Source: DASVBE01 sp963770375 (GTDB taxonomy: Bacteria; Actinomycetota; Actinomycetes; Streptosporangiales; Streptosporangiaceae). From it: a stretch of 64,000 nt of DNA. The first letter of the stretch is position 1, and every line of letters starts with the position of its first letter. Below the pieces are notes generated by a model. The model was given only the letters and a program-made list of their open reading frames with translations. It searched no databases and had not been told where the DNA came from. Positions 49,650 through 58,516 of the stretch are shown here, piece by piece. The stretch is from positions 1 to 64,000 of the forward strand of contig CAVYPM010000009.1 in assembly GCA_963770375.1 (NCBI GenBank). The letters are read 5' to 3'. The position numbers were made by a program, and so were the translations under genes.

Positions 49650-51070
49650 ATGCCGGATTCTCCCATCACTCCCCGCTGCGATGACTTCGCCGCGTGGTAT
49701 CAGGACGTGGTTCTTCAAGGCGATATGGCCGAGCCGGCCGAGGTCGTCAAAGGCTGCATGGTCATCCGTCCCAACGGTTACGCCGTTTGGGAAATCATTG
49801 CAGCGCGAACTCGACAACCGCTTCAAAGCCACCGGCCATCAGAACGTTTATCTGCCGCTGCTGATCCCGCAAAGTTTTCTCAAAAGGAGGCCGAGCACGT
49901 CGAAGGATTCGCTCCCGAACTCGCGGTGGTGACGATCGCCGGCGGCAAGGAGCTGGAAGAGCCTTACGTGATTCGGCCGACGTCGGAAACGATCGTCGGG
50001 CACTTTTTCGCGAAGTGGATTCAGAGCTATCGCGATCTGCCGCTGCTCTTAATCAGTGGGCCAATGTCGTCCGCTGGGAGCTGCGCACGCGCATGTTTCT
50101 GCGCACCACGGAGTTTCTCTGGCAGGAAGGTCACACTGCGCACTCGACCCACGACGAAGCGATGGAAGAGGCGCTGCGCATGCTCGACGTATACGCCGAG
50201 GTCGCCGAGGACGTCATGGCCATGCCAGTCATCAAGGGCGTCAAAAACCAGGCCGAGAAATTCGCCGGGGCGCTGAAATCGTACTCCATTGAAGCCATGA
50301 TGCAGAACGGCATGGCGCTGCAAGCCGGCACCAGCCATGATCTCGGCCAGAACTTCGGTAAAGCTTTCAATGTCCAGTTCCAGACCAATGAAGGCAAGCT
50401 GGATTATGTCTGGCAGACCAGTTGGGGCGTCTAGCACGCGCTTGATCGGCGGGTTGATCATGACCCATTCCGACGACAAGGGCCTCGTGCTGCCGCCGAA
50501 GGTCGCGCCGCGCAAAGGCGTCCTGGTGCCCATTTTCCGGAAGGAAGAAGAGCGCTCAGGTGATGGAAGTCGCCGCGAAACTAGCCGCTGACCTGGGCGC
50601 CCATATCGATACGCGCGACGGCATAACGCCCGGGGCGAAGTTCTTCCACTGGGAGCGTCTCGGCGTGCCGGTGGTTTTCGAACTCGGTCCGCGCGACGTA
50701 GCTAGCGGCAATATCGTTCTCAAGCGCCGCGATACCGGAACCAAAGAAGTTATTCCGCAAACGGAAGCCGTGCCGAGCTGGCTCGCCACGCTGGAAGCCA
50801 TGCAGAGCGATCTCTACGGCAAGGCCAAGCAGCGTCTCAAGGACAATACGGTACACGCGAATTCCATCGACGAAGTGGAATCCAGCGGTCACCGACGGCA
50901 AGTTCGTCATGGCCCACTTAAAAGACGATCCGGCCACTGATGCCCGCATCAAGTAATTCAAAGCGAGCGTCCGCAACATCCCCTTGGTCGACGAATATGA
51001 CGGCCCCGGCAAATGCATCCTTACGGGCGAGGCTGTCGACCGCCGCGTGGTCATCGCGAAGGCTTATTAG
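49650..51070 (+). CDS. proS: Prolyl-tRNA synthetase, short type (several indels)
   Basis: About 473 residues, the length of the short ProS type without the editing domain. It shows EPAEVVKGCMVIRPNGYAVW, VYLPLLIPQSFL, motif 2 region PYVIRPTSETIVGHFFAKWI, LRTRMFLRTTEFLWQEGHTA, HSTHDEAMEEALRMLDVYAE, the proline-site KSYSIEAMMQNGMALQAGTS followed by HDLGQNFGKAFNV, motif 3-like STRLIGGLIMTHSDDKG, and an anticodon-binding domain. The C-terminus ends RRVVIAKAY. Frame changes lie near 49795, 49885, 50050, 50430, 50555 and 50885. It starts one base after the efflux channel stop. Confidence 0.9.
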
Positions 51071-51121
51071 TCTCAGCTTTTCTCATCCCCTCCATCACTG
51101 TCAGGGCTCGGTAGAGTGCTC

Positions 51122-51196
51122 GACAGGCGAAACCGCCTGTCCCACCGTTCTGTAACTGCTTGGTTTGCCGTGGTGGGGCAGGCGGTTCCGCCTGCC
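51122..51196. repeat. Nested inverted repeat after proS
   Basis: Two small hairpins, GACAGGCG/CGCCTGTC (51122-51141) and GGCAGGCGG/CCGCCTGCC (51177-51196), also pair with each other through CTGTCCCACC and GGTGGGGCAG. The structure follows the proS stop and may end transcription. It looks related to the larger palindromic elements on either side of the next gene. Confidence 0.6.
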
Positions 51197-51234
51197 AATC
51201 GCAGATCTCGGCGAACTGCTTTCGGACGCAACTA

Positions 51235-51337
51235 GTGGGGCGGGCTTTGTAGCCGGCAGCCTGTTTCCAGCAGGCTTCTTGTCATTCCAATAAAGCAGCC
51301 GCCCACAGGGCGGCTGCCGGCTGATAGCCCGCCCCAC
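51235..51337 (+). repeat. Palindromic repeat element, copy A
   Basis: 103 bases bounded by GTGGGGCGGGCT and AGCCCGCCCCAC terminal inverted repeats. Inside are two hairpins: an AGCCTG...CAGGCT pair and an AGCCGCCC...GGGCGGCT pair. Copy B (52920-53021) is the same element in inverted orientation. No transposase is encoded, so it resembles a MITE or REP-type element. Confidence 0.8.
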
Positions 51338-51361
51338 ACGGGCGTTGTATACTCGTCGGAA

Positions 51362-52873
51362 ATGAACCGACGCCACTTCCTGCATCGCTCCATGGCCGGC
51401 GCAGCCGCCCTCGCCTCCACCACGCCCGCCAACGCGGCCCCGGACGACCTGAAGGCCATTCAAACCGAGATCGACAAGCGTCACGACGAAGCGGTGCACC
51501 GGCTGCAGAACTGGATTCGCCAGCCCGTCCATCGCCGCCGAGAATCGCGGCATGAACGAAGGCTGCGATCTGATGATGCGGATGCTGCGCGACGCCGGCT
51601 TCGACCAGGTCACCAAGGTTCCGACCGACGGCCATCCCGGAGTCTTCGCCACGCTCGACGCCGGCGCGCCGCAAAACTGTCGGCATCTATTTCATGTACG
51701 ACGTGAAGCAGGCCGATCCCGCGGAGTGGTCGTCGCCGCCGTTCGAAGCCGCGCTGGTGGACAAACCGGGCTTCGGCAAAGTTCTGATCGGCCGCGGCGC
51801 GGTCAATCAGAAAGGTCCCGAAGCGACGCTGGCTGGCCGCGCTCCACGCGTTCAAAGGCGCGGGCCGCAAGCTCCCGGTGAATCTGGTGTTCGTGGCCGA
51901 GGGCGAGGAGGAAATCGGCTCGCCGCACTTCCCGCAGGTCGTCCAGCGGCCCGAGGTTCTCGCCGCGCTCTGAAGAAATGCGCCGGCGTCTACATGCCGA
52001 TGCCGATGCAGTCGCTGGACGGCACGGTGACCATCAACCTCGGCGCGAAGGGCGTGATCGAACTGGAACTGGTTTCGAGCGGCGAGCGATGGCACCGCGG
52101 CCCCAAGCAGGATCTGCATTCCAGCAACGAAGCCCGCGTGGACAGCCCCGCCTGGCACCTGGTGCAGGCCCTGGCGACGCTGGTCGGTCCGGACGGCCAC
52201 ACTCCCGCGATCGACGGGTACGCCGACAAGGCCCGTCCGCTCTCGTGCCGAGGAGAAGGCGCTGATTCGGGAAGCGCGCGAAGCGCAGAACGAAGACGTG
52301 GCCAAGAAACAGATGGGCGTCGAACACTGGGTTCACGACGTGGACTGGCTGGAATCTCTGGAACTGCTGGCGGGCCGGCCGACGGTGAACATCGAGGGAC
52401 TGGTCGGCCGGATACACGGGCCCGGGCGGCAAGACCGATTCTGCCGCATCGCGCGGTGGCGAAACTCGATCTGCGACTGGTGCCCGGACATGACCGCGCG
52501 CGGTGCGCTCGCGGCCCTGAAGGCGCATCTGGCGAAGCGCGGCTTCGGCGACATCGAAGTCAATATGACTGGCGGCTACGATCCCACCACGACGCCGCGA
52601 ATTCGGCGCTCATCCAGGCGCAGGCGGCGGTGTATCGCCGCAACGGCGCTCGATCCGGTCTTCTGGCCGCGGCTGGCCGGCTCGTGGCCCGGCTACGTTT
52701 TCACCGGCGAGCCGCTCAAGTCTGCCGGCCGGACATTTCGGCCTGGGCCATGGCAACGGCGCGCACGCGCCGACGAATACCTCGTGATCGAATCGGCGAA
52801 TCCAAAAGTGCAGAGGCATCGACGGCGGCGATGCGCGTCGCAAGTCGAATATCTTTACGAACTAGCCGTCTAG
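51362..52873 (+). CDS. M20-family peptidase-like protein with altered metal ligands (several indels)
   Basis: About 500 residues with a Tat-type signal (MNRRHFLHRSMAGAAALAS). M20 features are GMNEGCDLMMRMLRDAGFD, VNLVFVAEGEEEIGSPHFPQ (catalytic Glu pair) and a dimerisation domain with QDLHSSNEARVDSPAWHLVQ. Two motifs differ from the family: the H-x-D ligand motif reads VGIYFMYDVKQ, with Met where His is expected, and the G-R-G-x-x-D-D-K-G motif reads GRGAVNQKGP, with Asn for the bridging Asp. The end is ANPKVQGIDGAM...EYLYELAV. Frame changes lie near 51525, 51680, 51835, 51975, 52245, 52415, 52445, 52600 and 52725. Family members cleave dipeptides; this one may not be an ordinary zinc peptidase. 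Confidence 0.8.
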
Positions 52874-53482
52874 CTCGCGCAATGGTCGACAGTTCTGTGT
52901 GAAAACTCCAGTTTCAAATGTGGGGCGGGCTATCAGCCGGCAGCCGCCCTCAGGGCGGCTCTTGTTTTCAACGCCGAAAAGCCTGCTGGAAGCAGGCTGC
53001 CGGCTAAATAGCCCGCCCCACACGCGGGACCTCGCAGTTTTTAATCCCACGGCTCGACCAACCCCAAGCTCACGCATGGGGCTGCCCTGACACAGCCGAT
53101 ATAGCGTTAGTTCTTTTAAAGCCACCTTCTCCATCCTGATCCACTCTGCGTTCCAGCTTAATTCCCGCCACGCCCTCTCGCGCGCAGCGAGCGTTTCGAA
53201 TGGAATAAGAAACCTCCCGCGCTCCTCCAAAACAGGGCGGATTCCATGGCGATTCCATATCGCAACCATTTTCGGCTCTGGCTTTCCATAATCTCGAAGT
53301 TCAAAGAAGGCCGCACTCGTCACACCACTAACGGCTATCCTCTGGGGTATCCTCTCCGCCGCGATCGCCTCTAAAATCAGGCACTCACTCCGAAGCCAAC
53401 ACGGTATCCGTCGCGCGATCGCGCCCAAGGTAGCGAAGGCCGGAGCACTGCTGAGAAGGGCACGTCGGCTGAATTCAGGCAT
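52862..53482 (-). CDS. NIPSNAP-family exported protein with repeat-derived C-terminal tail
   Basis: 206 residues as it stands. The N-terminus MPEFSRRALLSSAPAFATLG looks like a Tat or Sec signal. The NIPSNAP-like ferredoxin fold is seen in AFFELRDYGKPEPKMVAIWN, IRPVLEERGRFLIPF and RELSWNAEWIRMEKVALKEL, with family-type end TLYRL at residue 130. From about residue 134 onward the frame runs through a dispersed repeat arm (53060-53083) and all of palindromic copy B, so the last ~70 residues are repeat-encoded. Either an indel removed the real stop, or the repeat has extended the protein. Confidence 0.65.
   Translation of the reverse strand: MPEFSRRALLSSAPAFATLGAIARRIPCWLRSECLILEAIAAERIPQRIAVSGVTSAAFFELRDYGKPEPKMVAIWNRHGIRPVLEERGRFLIPFETLAARERAWRELSWNAEWIRMEKVALKELTLYRLCQGSPMRELGVGRAVGLKTARSRVWGGLFSRQPASSRLFGVENKSRPEGGCRLIARPTFETGVFTQNCRPLRELDG
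52920..53021 (-). repeat. Palindromic repeat element, copy B (inverted)
   Basis: 102 bases, the reverse-complement relative of 51235-51337 with the same ends (GTGGGGCGGGCTA and TAGCCCGCCCCAC) and the same two hairpins in opposite order. The two copies face each other across the M20-like gene. Confidence 0.8.
53060..53083 (-). repeat. Single arm of the AGCCCCATGCG dispersed repeat
   Basis: 24 bases that, read on the reverse strand, match the arms of the palindrome at 37696-37761 with one or two differences (CATGCGTGAGCTTGGGG). Here only one arm is present, inside the NIPSNAP-like frame. Confidence 0.65.
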
Positions 53483-53513
53483 GAATCCCAGGATAACGCT
53501 ACGCTAGGAAAAC

Positions 53514-53771
53514 ATGAGCCGAAGAGACGAGTGGCGAAAGGTGCTGGACGCCGAAGTCGAGCGCTGGTCCGCGATGTCCCATGACGAATTAGTGTCCGCG
53601 TTAAGCGAGCACCAGGAATATCAAATCGACTTCGCGGCGAAAATGTACAACGTGGAAGTCGAGGTCCTGGAGATCACCGAGAGGTACCTGCACGTCGTCG
53701 TAGCGGTCGACGATGGCACCCTCCCCGCGTCGATCCAGCCCCTGTCCCGCAGCTTCTTCTGCCGCGTTTAG
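53514..53771 (+). CDS. Small conserved-looking hypothetical protein
   Basis: 85 residues: MSRRDEWRKVLDAEVERWSA, MSHDELVSALSEHQEYQIDF and VEVEVLEITERYLHVVVAVD, then DDGTLPASIQPLSRSFFCRV. A charged helix precedes a beta-rich half, with no signal peptide. The codon use is like that of neighbouring genes, and an identical-strand neighbour is absent. The function is unknown. It converges on the crotonase gene with one base between the stops. Confidence 0.6.
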   Translation: MSRRDEWRKVLDAEVERWSAMSHDELVSALSEHQEYQIDFAAKMYNVEVEVLEITERYLHVVVAVDDGTLPASIQPLSRSFFCRV

Positions 53772-53772
53772 A

Positions 53773-54540
53773 CTAACTCTTCCAGCAGGCCTTCCTCTTC
53801 CCCAGAAACGCCGAAATCCCTTCCTGCGCATCCTCCGCCATCGCGTTCTGCGACATCACTTCTTTCGTATACTCGTACGCGCCGGCCTGGTCCAGATCGA
53901 TTTGCTTGTAGTACGCCTGCTTGCCAAGCGCGACCGTGAAGGCGCTCGCGTCGGCGATCTGACAGGCCAGTTTCCGCGTCTCCGCCGCCAGTTCCTCCGG
54001 TGCGGCGACTCGATTCACCAGTCCCCACTCCGCCGCCGTCGCCGCATCGATCGCGCGACCCGTCAGCAGCATCTCCATTGCGCGTTTCCGCCCGATCGCC
54101 CTGGTCAGCGCGACCATCGGCGTCGAACAGAACAGCCCGATCTTCACGCCCGGGGTCGCGAACGTCGCTTCTGAACTCGCCACCACCAGATCGCAGGTCG
54201 CGACCAGCTGGCAGCCGGCCGCTGTCGCGATTCCCTGCACTTGCGCGATCACCGGCTGCGGAATCGACTGGATCTTCGTCATCAGCTCCGTACAGACGTC
54301 GAAAATCCGCCGATAGTCCTCGATCCCGCGCCCGGTCATCTCGCCCAGGTCGTGGCCCGAGGAAAATGCTTTCCCTTCGGCCGCCAGGATCACCACGCGC
54401 ACGTCGGATCGTTGCGCGATGCCGTCCAGGCACCCCGCCAACTCCAGCATCAAATCGAGCGACAGAGCATTGCGGCGCTCCGGACGTTGCAACGTCACAA
54501 CGGCCAGATGTCCATCGAATTTCAGTCCCACGCCAGACAT
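53773..54540 (-). CDS. Enoyl-CoA hydratase/isomerase family (crotonase) protein
   Basis: 255 residues without frameshift. The crotonase fold is shown by VVTLQRPERRNALSLDLMLE, the oxyanion-hole regions AAEGKAFSSGHDLGEM and QVQGIATAAGCQLVATCDLV, ATFATPGVKIGLFCSTPMVA and GRAIDAATAAEWGLVNRV. The two catalytic Glu of classical hydratases are not at their usual sites (ATPGVKIG replaces the P-E-x-x-x-G block). This pattern is closer to the ECHDC3-like branch, whose reaction is uncertain. ATG at 54540 is preferred over TTG at 54543. Confidence 0.87.
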   Translation of the reverse strand: MSGVGLKFDGHLAVVTLQRPERRNALSLDLMLELAGCLDGIAQRSDVRVVILAAEGKAFSSGHDLGEMTGRGIEDYRRIFDVCTELMTKIQSIPQPVIAQVQGIATAAGCQLVATCDLVVASSEATFATPGVKIGLFCSTPMVALTRAIGRKRAMEMLLTGRAIDAATAAEWGLVNRVAAPEELAAETRKLACQIADASAFTVALGKQAYYKQIDLDQAGAYEYTKEVMSQNAMAEDAQEGISAFLGKRKACWKS

Positions 54541-54570
54541 CAAGCCACGCCCTCTCGTTCGATCTGCTGA

Positions 54571-54858
54571 TTACTTTTCCGCCGGCCCTTGTTCCTTCCG
54601 GTACGCCGCCCAGCGTTTCTTCTGTGCTTCCGCCATTTTCTTTCTCACTTCGGGGCTCAGGGTCCGTTTCTTCTTCGGTTCACCAGACGCTTCGGCGAGG
54701 GCCCCGCTGCTTCCGATTCCCGCCGCCGTCATCCATGCCGGCGGCCTTCCTCTTCGCTTTCCCGCCGTCGCCCGCGCGATCCTGTCCAGCGCGGCGAGGG
54801 CTTCGTCGATGGCCGCCCGTTCCGCACGGAGCTCGGCGATGACTTTTGTAAGTTCCAT
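54571..54858 (-). CDS. Small basic protein with AT-hook-like motif
   Basis: 95 residues from ATG at 54858. A short coiled coil (ELTKVIAELRAERAAIDEAL) is followed by KRRGRPPAWM, an AT-hook-like GRP core. A Lys-rich end follows (KKKRTLSPEVRKKMAEAQKK, RWAAYRKEQ), as in small nucleic-acid-binding proteins of Acidobacteria and Planctomycetes. It may bind DNA. It is the last gene with acidobacterial character, and the sequence upstream of its start already resembles the actinobacterial part. Confidence 0.65.
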   Translation of the reverse strand: MELTKVIAELRAERAAIDEALAALDRIARATAGKRRGRPPAWMTAAGIGSSGALAEASGEPKKKRTLSPEVRKKMAEAQKKRWAAYRKEQGPAEK

Positions 54859-55342
54859 ACGGTAATGCATCAGGTGCAACGACCGCACCAGGATCTGGCG
54901 GCTGAGCAGGGCGTAGCTGAAACGGCACTTGCAAATGGCACGTGCCAAAGTCACCATTGAAGCAGACGCAAGCACTGTCCTCAAGGCCTGACGCGGGGTA
55001 ACGGCCAGCAGGTGGCAGCAGAGCCACCGCAGGGAACGTCAGGTTGGGGTCTGACGGGAGAGGAGGCGCTTGTGGCCCATCCAGCCACCCCGCTCGAGCT
55101 GAGCCGGACTCAGCGACCGCACCGCACAGGGTCCGGCCACTGACTGGCCGGAACACACAGCACGGCCGATGTTCGCCGCATCGGCCGTGCCAGTCGCACC
55201 GGAAACCCAGCCCATAACAAGGAGGGTCAGCGCTGAGGATCATGCTACCGACCTGGTGACGGAAAGCAACAGTCCGCTGTCTGGCTCGGCAAGCGCTCTC
55301 AGCGTGCCCTCCGGGATGACGACACCCAGGGAGGAGGGCTCA
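54859..55342. other. Junction zone between acidobacterial-like and actinobacterial-like DNA
   Basis: Base composition and gene style change here, most likely within 54,860-54,980. A short forward frame ending at the TGA near 54,988 (MARAKVTIEADASTVLKA) looks like the end of a protein with no beginning. The rest holds no gene I can support. Confidence 0.5.
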
Positions 55343-55528
55343 ATGATCGTCACTCAGGAAGCTGCGCAGGGCGCCGAGACCGTCCGGCTAGTCGTGATCA
55401 TGGTCGGCGTGACCGCCGCGTTCTTCTGGCGCGCACTCATCCGGCTAGCGCTAGTGATCCTCGTGGTCATCTTGGTGACCACGGTCGTCGCGGGCGCGTT
55501 CGCGCTCACGCACCCGAACATCCTGTAG
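55343..55528 (+). CDS. Small single-pass membrane protein
   Basis: 61 residues from ATG 55343, with GGAGGAGGG 6-10 bases upstream. The core is VRLVVIMVGVTAAFFWRALI and then RLALVILVVILVTTVVAGAF, two hydrophobic stretches that could form a helical hairpin. No family is recognised. It converges on the RyR-domain gene. Confidence 0.6.
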   Translation: MIVTQEAAQGAETVRLVVIMVGVTAAFFWRALIRLALVILVVILVTTVVAGAFALTHPNIL

Positions 55529-55716
55529 ACGGGGAACCTGCCGGTCGGCTGTCTCATCAGCGCCGAGAGCGCCTCGCGGCAGCGCACAAGGCAACACGGC
55601 GCTGCGCGCCGGCCTGCCGCGACCCGCGCGCCGACGTGCCGTACCGCATGATCCCGGCCCTCGATCCCCGGCGCCGCGGGTCACAATGTCGGGCCGCCGG
55701 CCCGCCTTCCCGCCGG

Positions 55717-58170
55717 TCAGTCCGGCAGCGCCCGGTAGCCCTGCTCGAACTGGCCGTCGGGAACCGGCCAGCGCTCCCCGCCGGGCGACTCCACGATCCA
55801 GTCCCCGGCACCGGCCGTCGACGGGCCCTCCAGGGTCCGCACCACCGTGGCCTCGGTCACCTGCCAGGCCAGGAACACGCCCGTGCGGTCCCACTCCTCA
55901 CCGGCCCGGTGCAGGTGGCTGGCGCGGAACTGCGGATCGCCGACGGTCCGCTCGCCGCCTTCGGGATCGGTCACCCGCCAGTCGCCGGCCTCGCCCTGCA
56001 GCACGTCACCAGTCTGCTGCGCCCAGGTGTGCTGCGCGGTCAGCCGCTGGGCGCGCACCGCGCCGGTCCGCCGGAACCGCGTCGCCCGGTCCGAGCCGCC
56101 CGCGGGCATCACCGGCACGAACCCGGCGTCCTCCAGCTGGGCGATCTGGGACCGGGTGTTGTCCGCGTGCGAGACCCGCTGCTCGTCGGTCAGCTCGTCC
56201 CAGGGCCGGAAGCAGGAGTTCACGGCCGCGGGCCCACCGCGCCCGCCGGCGGCTGCCGGCCCAGCGTCCGCCGCCGCAGATACCACCGGGTGTGCTCGGC
56301 CCGGGCGATCGCCAGCAGCTCGCTGCCCGTCAGCTCGACGAAGCTGCCCGGTATGACCGACCGGACAGGCACCCACTCCCGGCCCAGGGCCGCGACGGTC
56401 ACCAGGATCGCGCGCAGCTGCAGGATGTTGTCCTGGCGGATGAACTCGTCCAGCTCCGCCCACGGCCGCCGGTTGGGCGCCCGCGGATCGCCCGGCGGCA
56501 GCGGATGGCTCAGCCGGTAGCACTCGTGCCAGTGCCGGGCGATCCTTGTCCAGGTGTCCTCCGGCGGCTCGCCGTCCACCAGGACCCCGCGCTCGAACGG
56601 CCGCAGCTGGTCGAAGATCGGCGCGCTGATCCCCGACCCGTCCGCGGACAGCATGTACAGCGGGGTGTCCGGGTGCATCCGGGCGACCCGGCCCGCCTCG
56701 TGCATGCCCCCGCCGGTCACCACGGTGGCCACGATCGTCGCCGTGCGCGCGGCCTTCTCCGGCGGCAGGCCGTCCAGCACGGCGAGCAGCTGCGTCCGGC
56801 CACGGCGCGGCGCGCACGTCCACCGCGGGCAGCGCCTCGGGCACCGACAGCCACGGCGACGTGGCCAGGTACTCCCGCCGCAGGTCCTCGGCCCGCGCGT
56901 CGATGAGCAGCACCCGCCGCACCGGCGCTGGCTCGCCTCGCCCGCCCGCGCCGCCACCCCGGCCGCCCCGCCGCCCGCCGCCCGCCGCGTCCCCGGCCCC
57001 GCCCGCCGCCGCGGCCGCCGCCAGGCCGTGCCACTCCCAGCCCCGGTGCGCCAGCTCCAGCAGGATGGCCAGCGCCAGCGTGCTGTCCCCGCACAGCAGC
57101 AGCTGTTCCGCGCCGATCCGGTACAGGTCGCTGACCAGCGCCCGCGCCGTCGCCTCGGCCGGGCTCAGCGCGTCCTCGAACCAGCGGCTCGTGCCGCCGA
57201 CGTGCCGCCCGCGCCAGTGATCGGCGTGCCGCGGGTCGTCGATCCTGGCCACCAGATGCGGCTGGCGCTCCGGGTCCGTCGCGTACCGGTCAAGGATGGG
57301 CCGCGCCGCTGCGAGCACCGCCTCGTTAGCGGCCGCCACGCCGCTCATTGCGTACAGCATCCGGAGTGCGCAACCACGCCACCCGGCGATCACCGGCTTC
57401 AGGACACGCGCCGACGTGGGGTCGGCGATCATGATCCTGGCGCCGGTTGCCCTGGCCTCCGGGAGCAGCGGGTGGCCGGGATCCGGTTCGATCACCACGA
57501 CCCGGCCCGGCCGTCCCTCCCCGGTCAGCCGCCGCAGGAGCGGGAACGTGATGGCGTCCAGGCCGGTCAGCACCACGGCGTCGCGGACCATCCGGGCCCG
57601 CAGCCGCCCGACCGGCTGCCGCCACAGCACGGCCGCCGCGGCGGTCGCGCCAACCAGGGTGGCGCCGACGCAGACGGCCCGGCCGAGCTGCAGGGCCGGC
57701 GGGATCGTGCCCGGGCAGCCGGTGTGCAGCCCGGCTCCGTAGACCGGCTCGAGCTGGCCGGTGTACAGGCTGAGCACCCAGGCCACAACCGCGCCGGCGC
57801 TCTGCCCGCCCCGGCACGGCGCCAGCGCGGCGGTGGCCAGCACCCCGCCGATGATCACCATGGCCACGACCAGGGTCAGCCCGACGATGTGCGCGGACAG
57901 CCGCCGCGGCCAGCTGTACAGCAGGCCGGCGGCGAGCCACAGGCCCGACGCGGACAGCGCCACCACGCTGCGGTCGGGCCGCAGCCAGGCGTGCGTCCAG
58001 GCGCCGTCGGCGTAGAACTGCGCCGGGTGGTGCGCGGCCGCCCAGGCGCCCCAGCACAGCAGGCCGGTCAGGAACACGGCCGCCGTCGCGGGCGCGATCC
58101 ACGCGGACCGGCGCGCCGCCCGCTGCCAGCCCGCCGCCTGGCCGGCCGGCCGATTTGCCGTTAAGCCCAT
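55717..58170 (-). CDS. RyR-domain membrane protein with TrkA/RCK-like Rossmann domains
   Basis: About 815 residues from ATG at 58170. Four or five membrane helices come first (WIAPATAAVFLTGLLCWGAW, IVGLTLVVAMVIIGGVLATA). A Rossmann-like TrkA-N region follows (RMVRDAVVLTGLDAITFPLL, GRVVVIEPDPGHPLL), then a second one (IGAEQLLLCGDSTLALAILL, RRVLLIDARAEDL). A RyR domain is next (ELLAIARAEHTRWYLRRRTL, FRPWDELTDEQRVSHADNTR). Two PGDYG-like repeats end it (AGDWRVTDPEGGERTVGD, AGDWIVESPGGERWPVPD). Indels near 56,815 and 56,225 shift the frame between the second Rossmann and RyR parts. RyR domains in bacteria are proposed to bind nucleotide-type ligands; channel regulation is inference. Confidence 0.75.
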   Translation of the reverse strand: MGLTANRPAGQAAGWQRAARRSAWIAPATAAVFLTGLLCWGAWAAAHHPAQFYADGAWTHAWLRPDRSVVALSASGLWLAAGLLYSWPRRLSAHIVGLTLVVAMVIIGGVLATAALAPCRGGQSAGAVVAWVLSLYTGQLEPVYGAGLHTGCPGTIPPALQLGRAVCVGATLVGATAAAAVLWRQPVGRLRARMVRDAVVLTGLDAITFPLLRRLTGEGRPGRVVVIEPDPGHPLLPEARATGARIMIADPTSARVLKPVIAGWRGCALRMLYAMSGVAAANEAVLAAARPILDRYATDPERQPHLVARIDDPRHADHWRGRHVGGTSRWFEDALSPAEATARALVSDLYRIGAEQLLLCGDSTLALAILLELAHRGWEWHGLAAAAAAGGAGDAAGGGRRGGRGGGAGGRGEPAPVRRVLLIDARAEDLRREYLATSPWLSVPEALPAVDVRAAPWPDAAARRAGRPAAGEGRAHGDDRGHRGDRRGHARGGPGRPDAPGHPAVHAVRGRVGDQRADLRPAAAVRARGPGGRRAAGGHLDKDRPALARVLPAEPSAAAGRSAGAQPAAVGGAGRVHPPGQHPAAARDPGDRRGPGPGVGACPVGHTGQLRRADGQRAAGDRPGRAHPVVSAAADAGPAAAGGRGGPAAVNSCFRPWDELTDEQRVSHADNTRSQIAQLEDAGFVPVMPAGGSDRATRFRRTGAVRAQRLTAQHTWAQQTGDVLQGEAGDWRVTDPEGGERTVGDPQFRASHLHRAGEEWDRTGVFLAWQVTEATVVRTLEGPSTAGAGDWIVESPGGERWPVPDGQFEQGYRALPD

Positions 58171-58516
58171 CCGCACCACGTAATGGCCGCCCGTATCAGA
58201 ACCTGCCGGCACTAACCGCAACCGCTACAAACTGACAGTGACACAGCGCCCGGCCGGTGACCAGCCCGCCTCGCCGGGCCACCCAGCATGCCAGCCGCGC
58301 GCGCGTTCAGCCATGCCTGACGGTGACGTGCGGCTGGCCGGACGGCGCCTACCAGTCCTGGGTGGCCACGACCGTGGTCCGCCTGCTGAATCTCCAGCGG
58401 GAGTGATCGTGCCTGAGCGCTGACCTGTCCGGCCCGGCCGCGGAGGCGAAATCGCAGGTCAGCACGGCTTAGCGCGGGCCAGGACCGGCGTGAGCTACCA
58501 TGCACGAGGTTCCCCG
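58171..58516. other. Intergenic region between RyR gene and tRNA-Thr
   Basis: 346 bases between the start of the reverse-strand RyR gene and tRNA-Thr. It should hold both promoters. I see no further gene. Confidence 0.4.

Noticed and set aside
54914..54988. A separate gene ending MARAKVTIEADASTVLKA
   Set aside because: It has an upstream in-frame stop after only a few codons and no ribosome site, so I record it only as part of the junction zone.
56554..58164. A 536-residue forward frame opposite the RyR gene
   Set aside because: It is Arg/Pro/Gln-rich with no motifs and mirrors the codon pattern of the RyR gene on the other strand.
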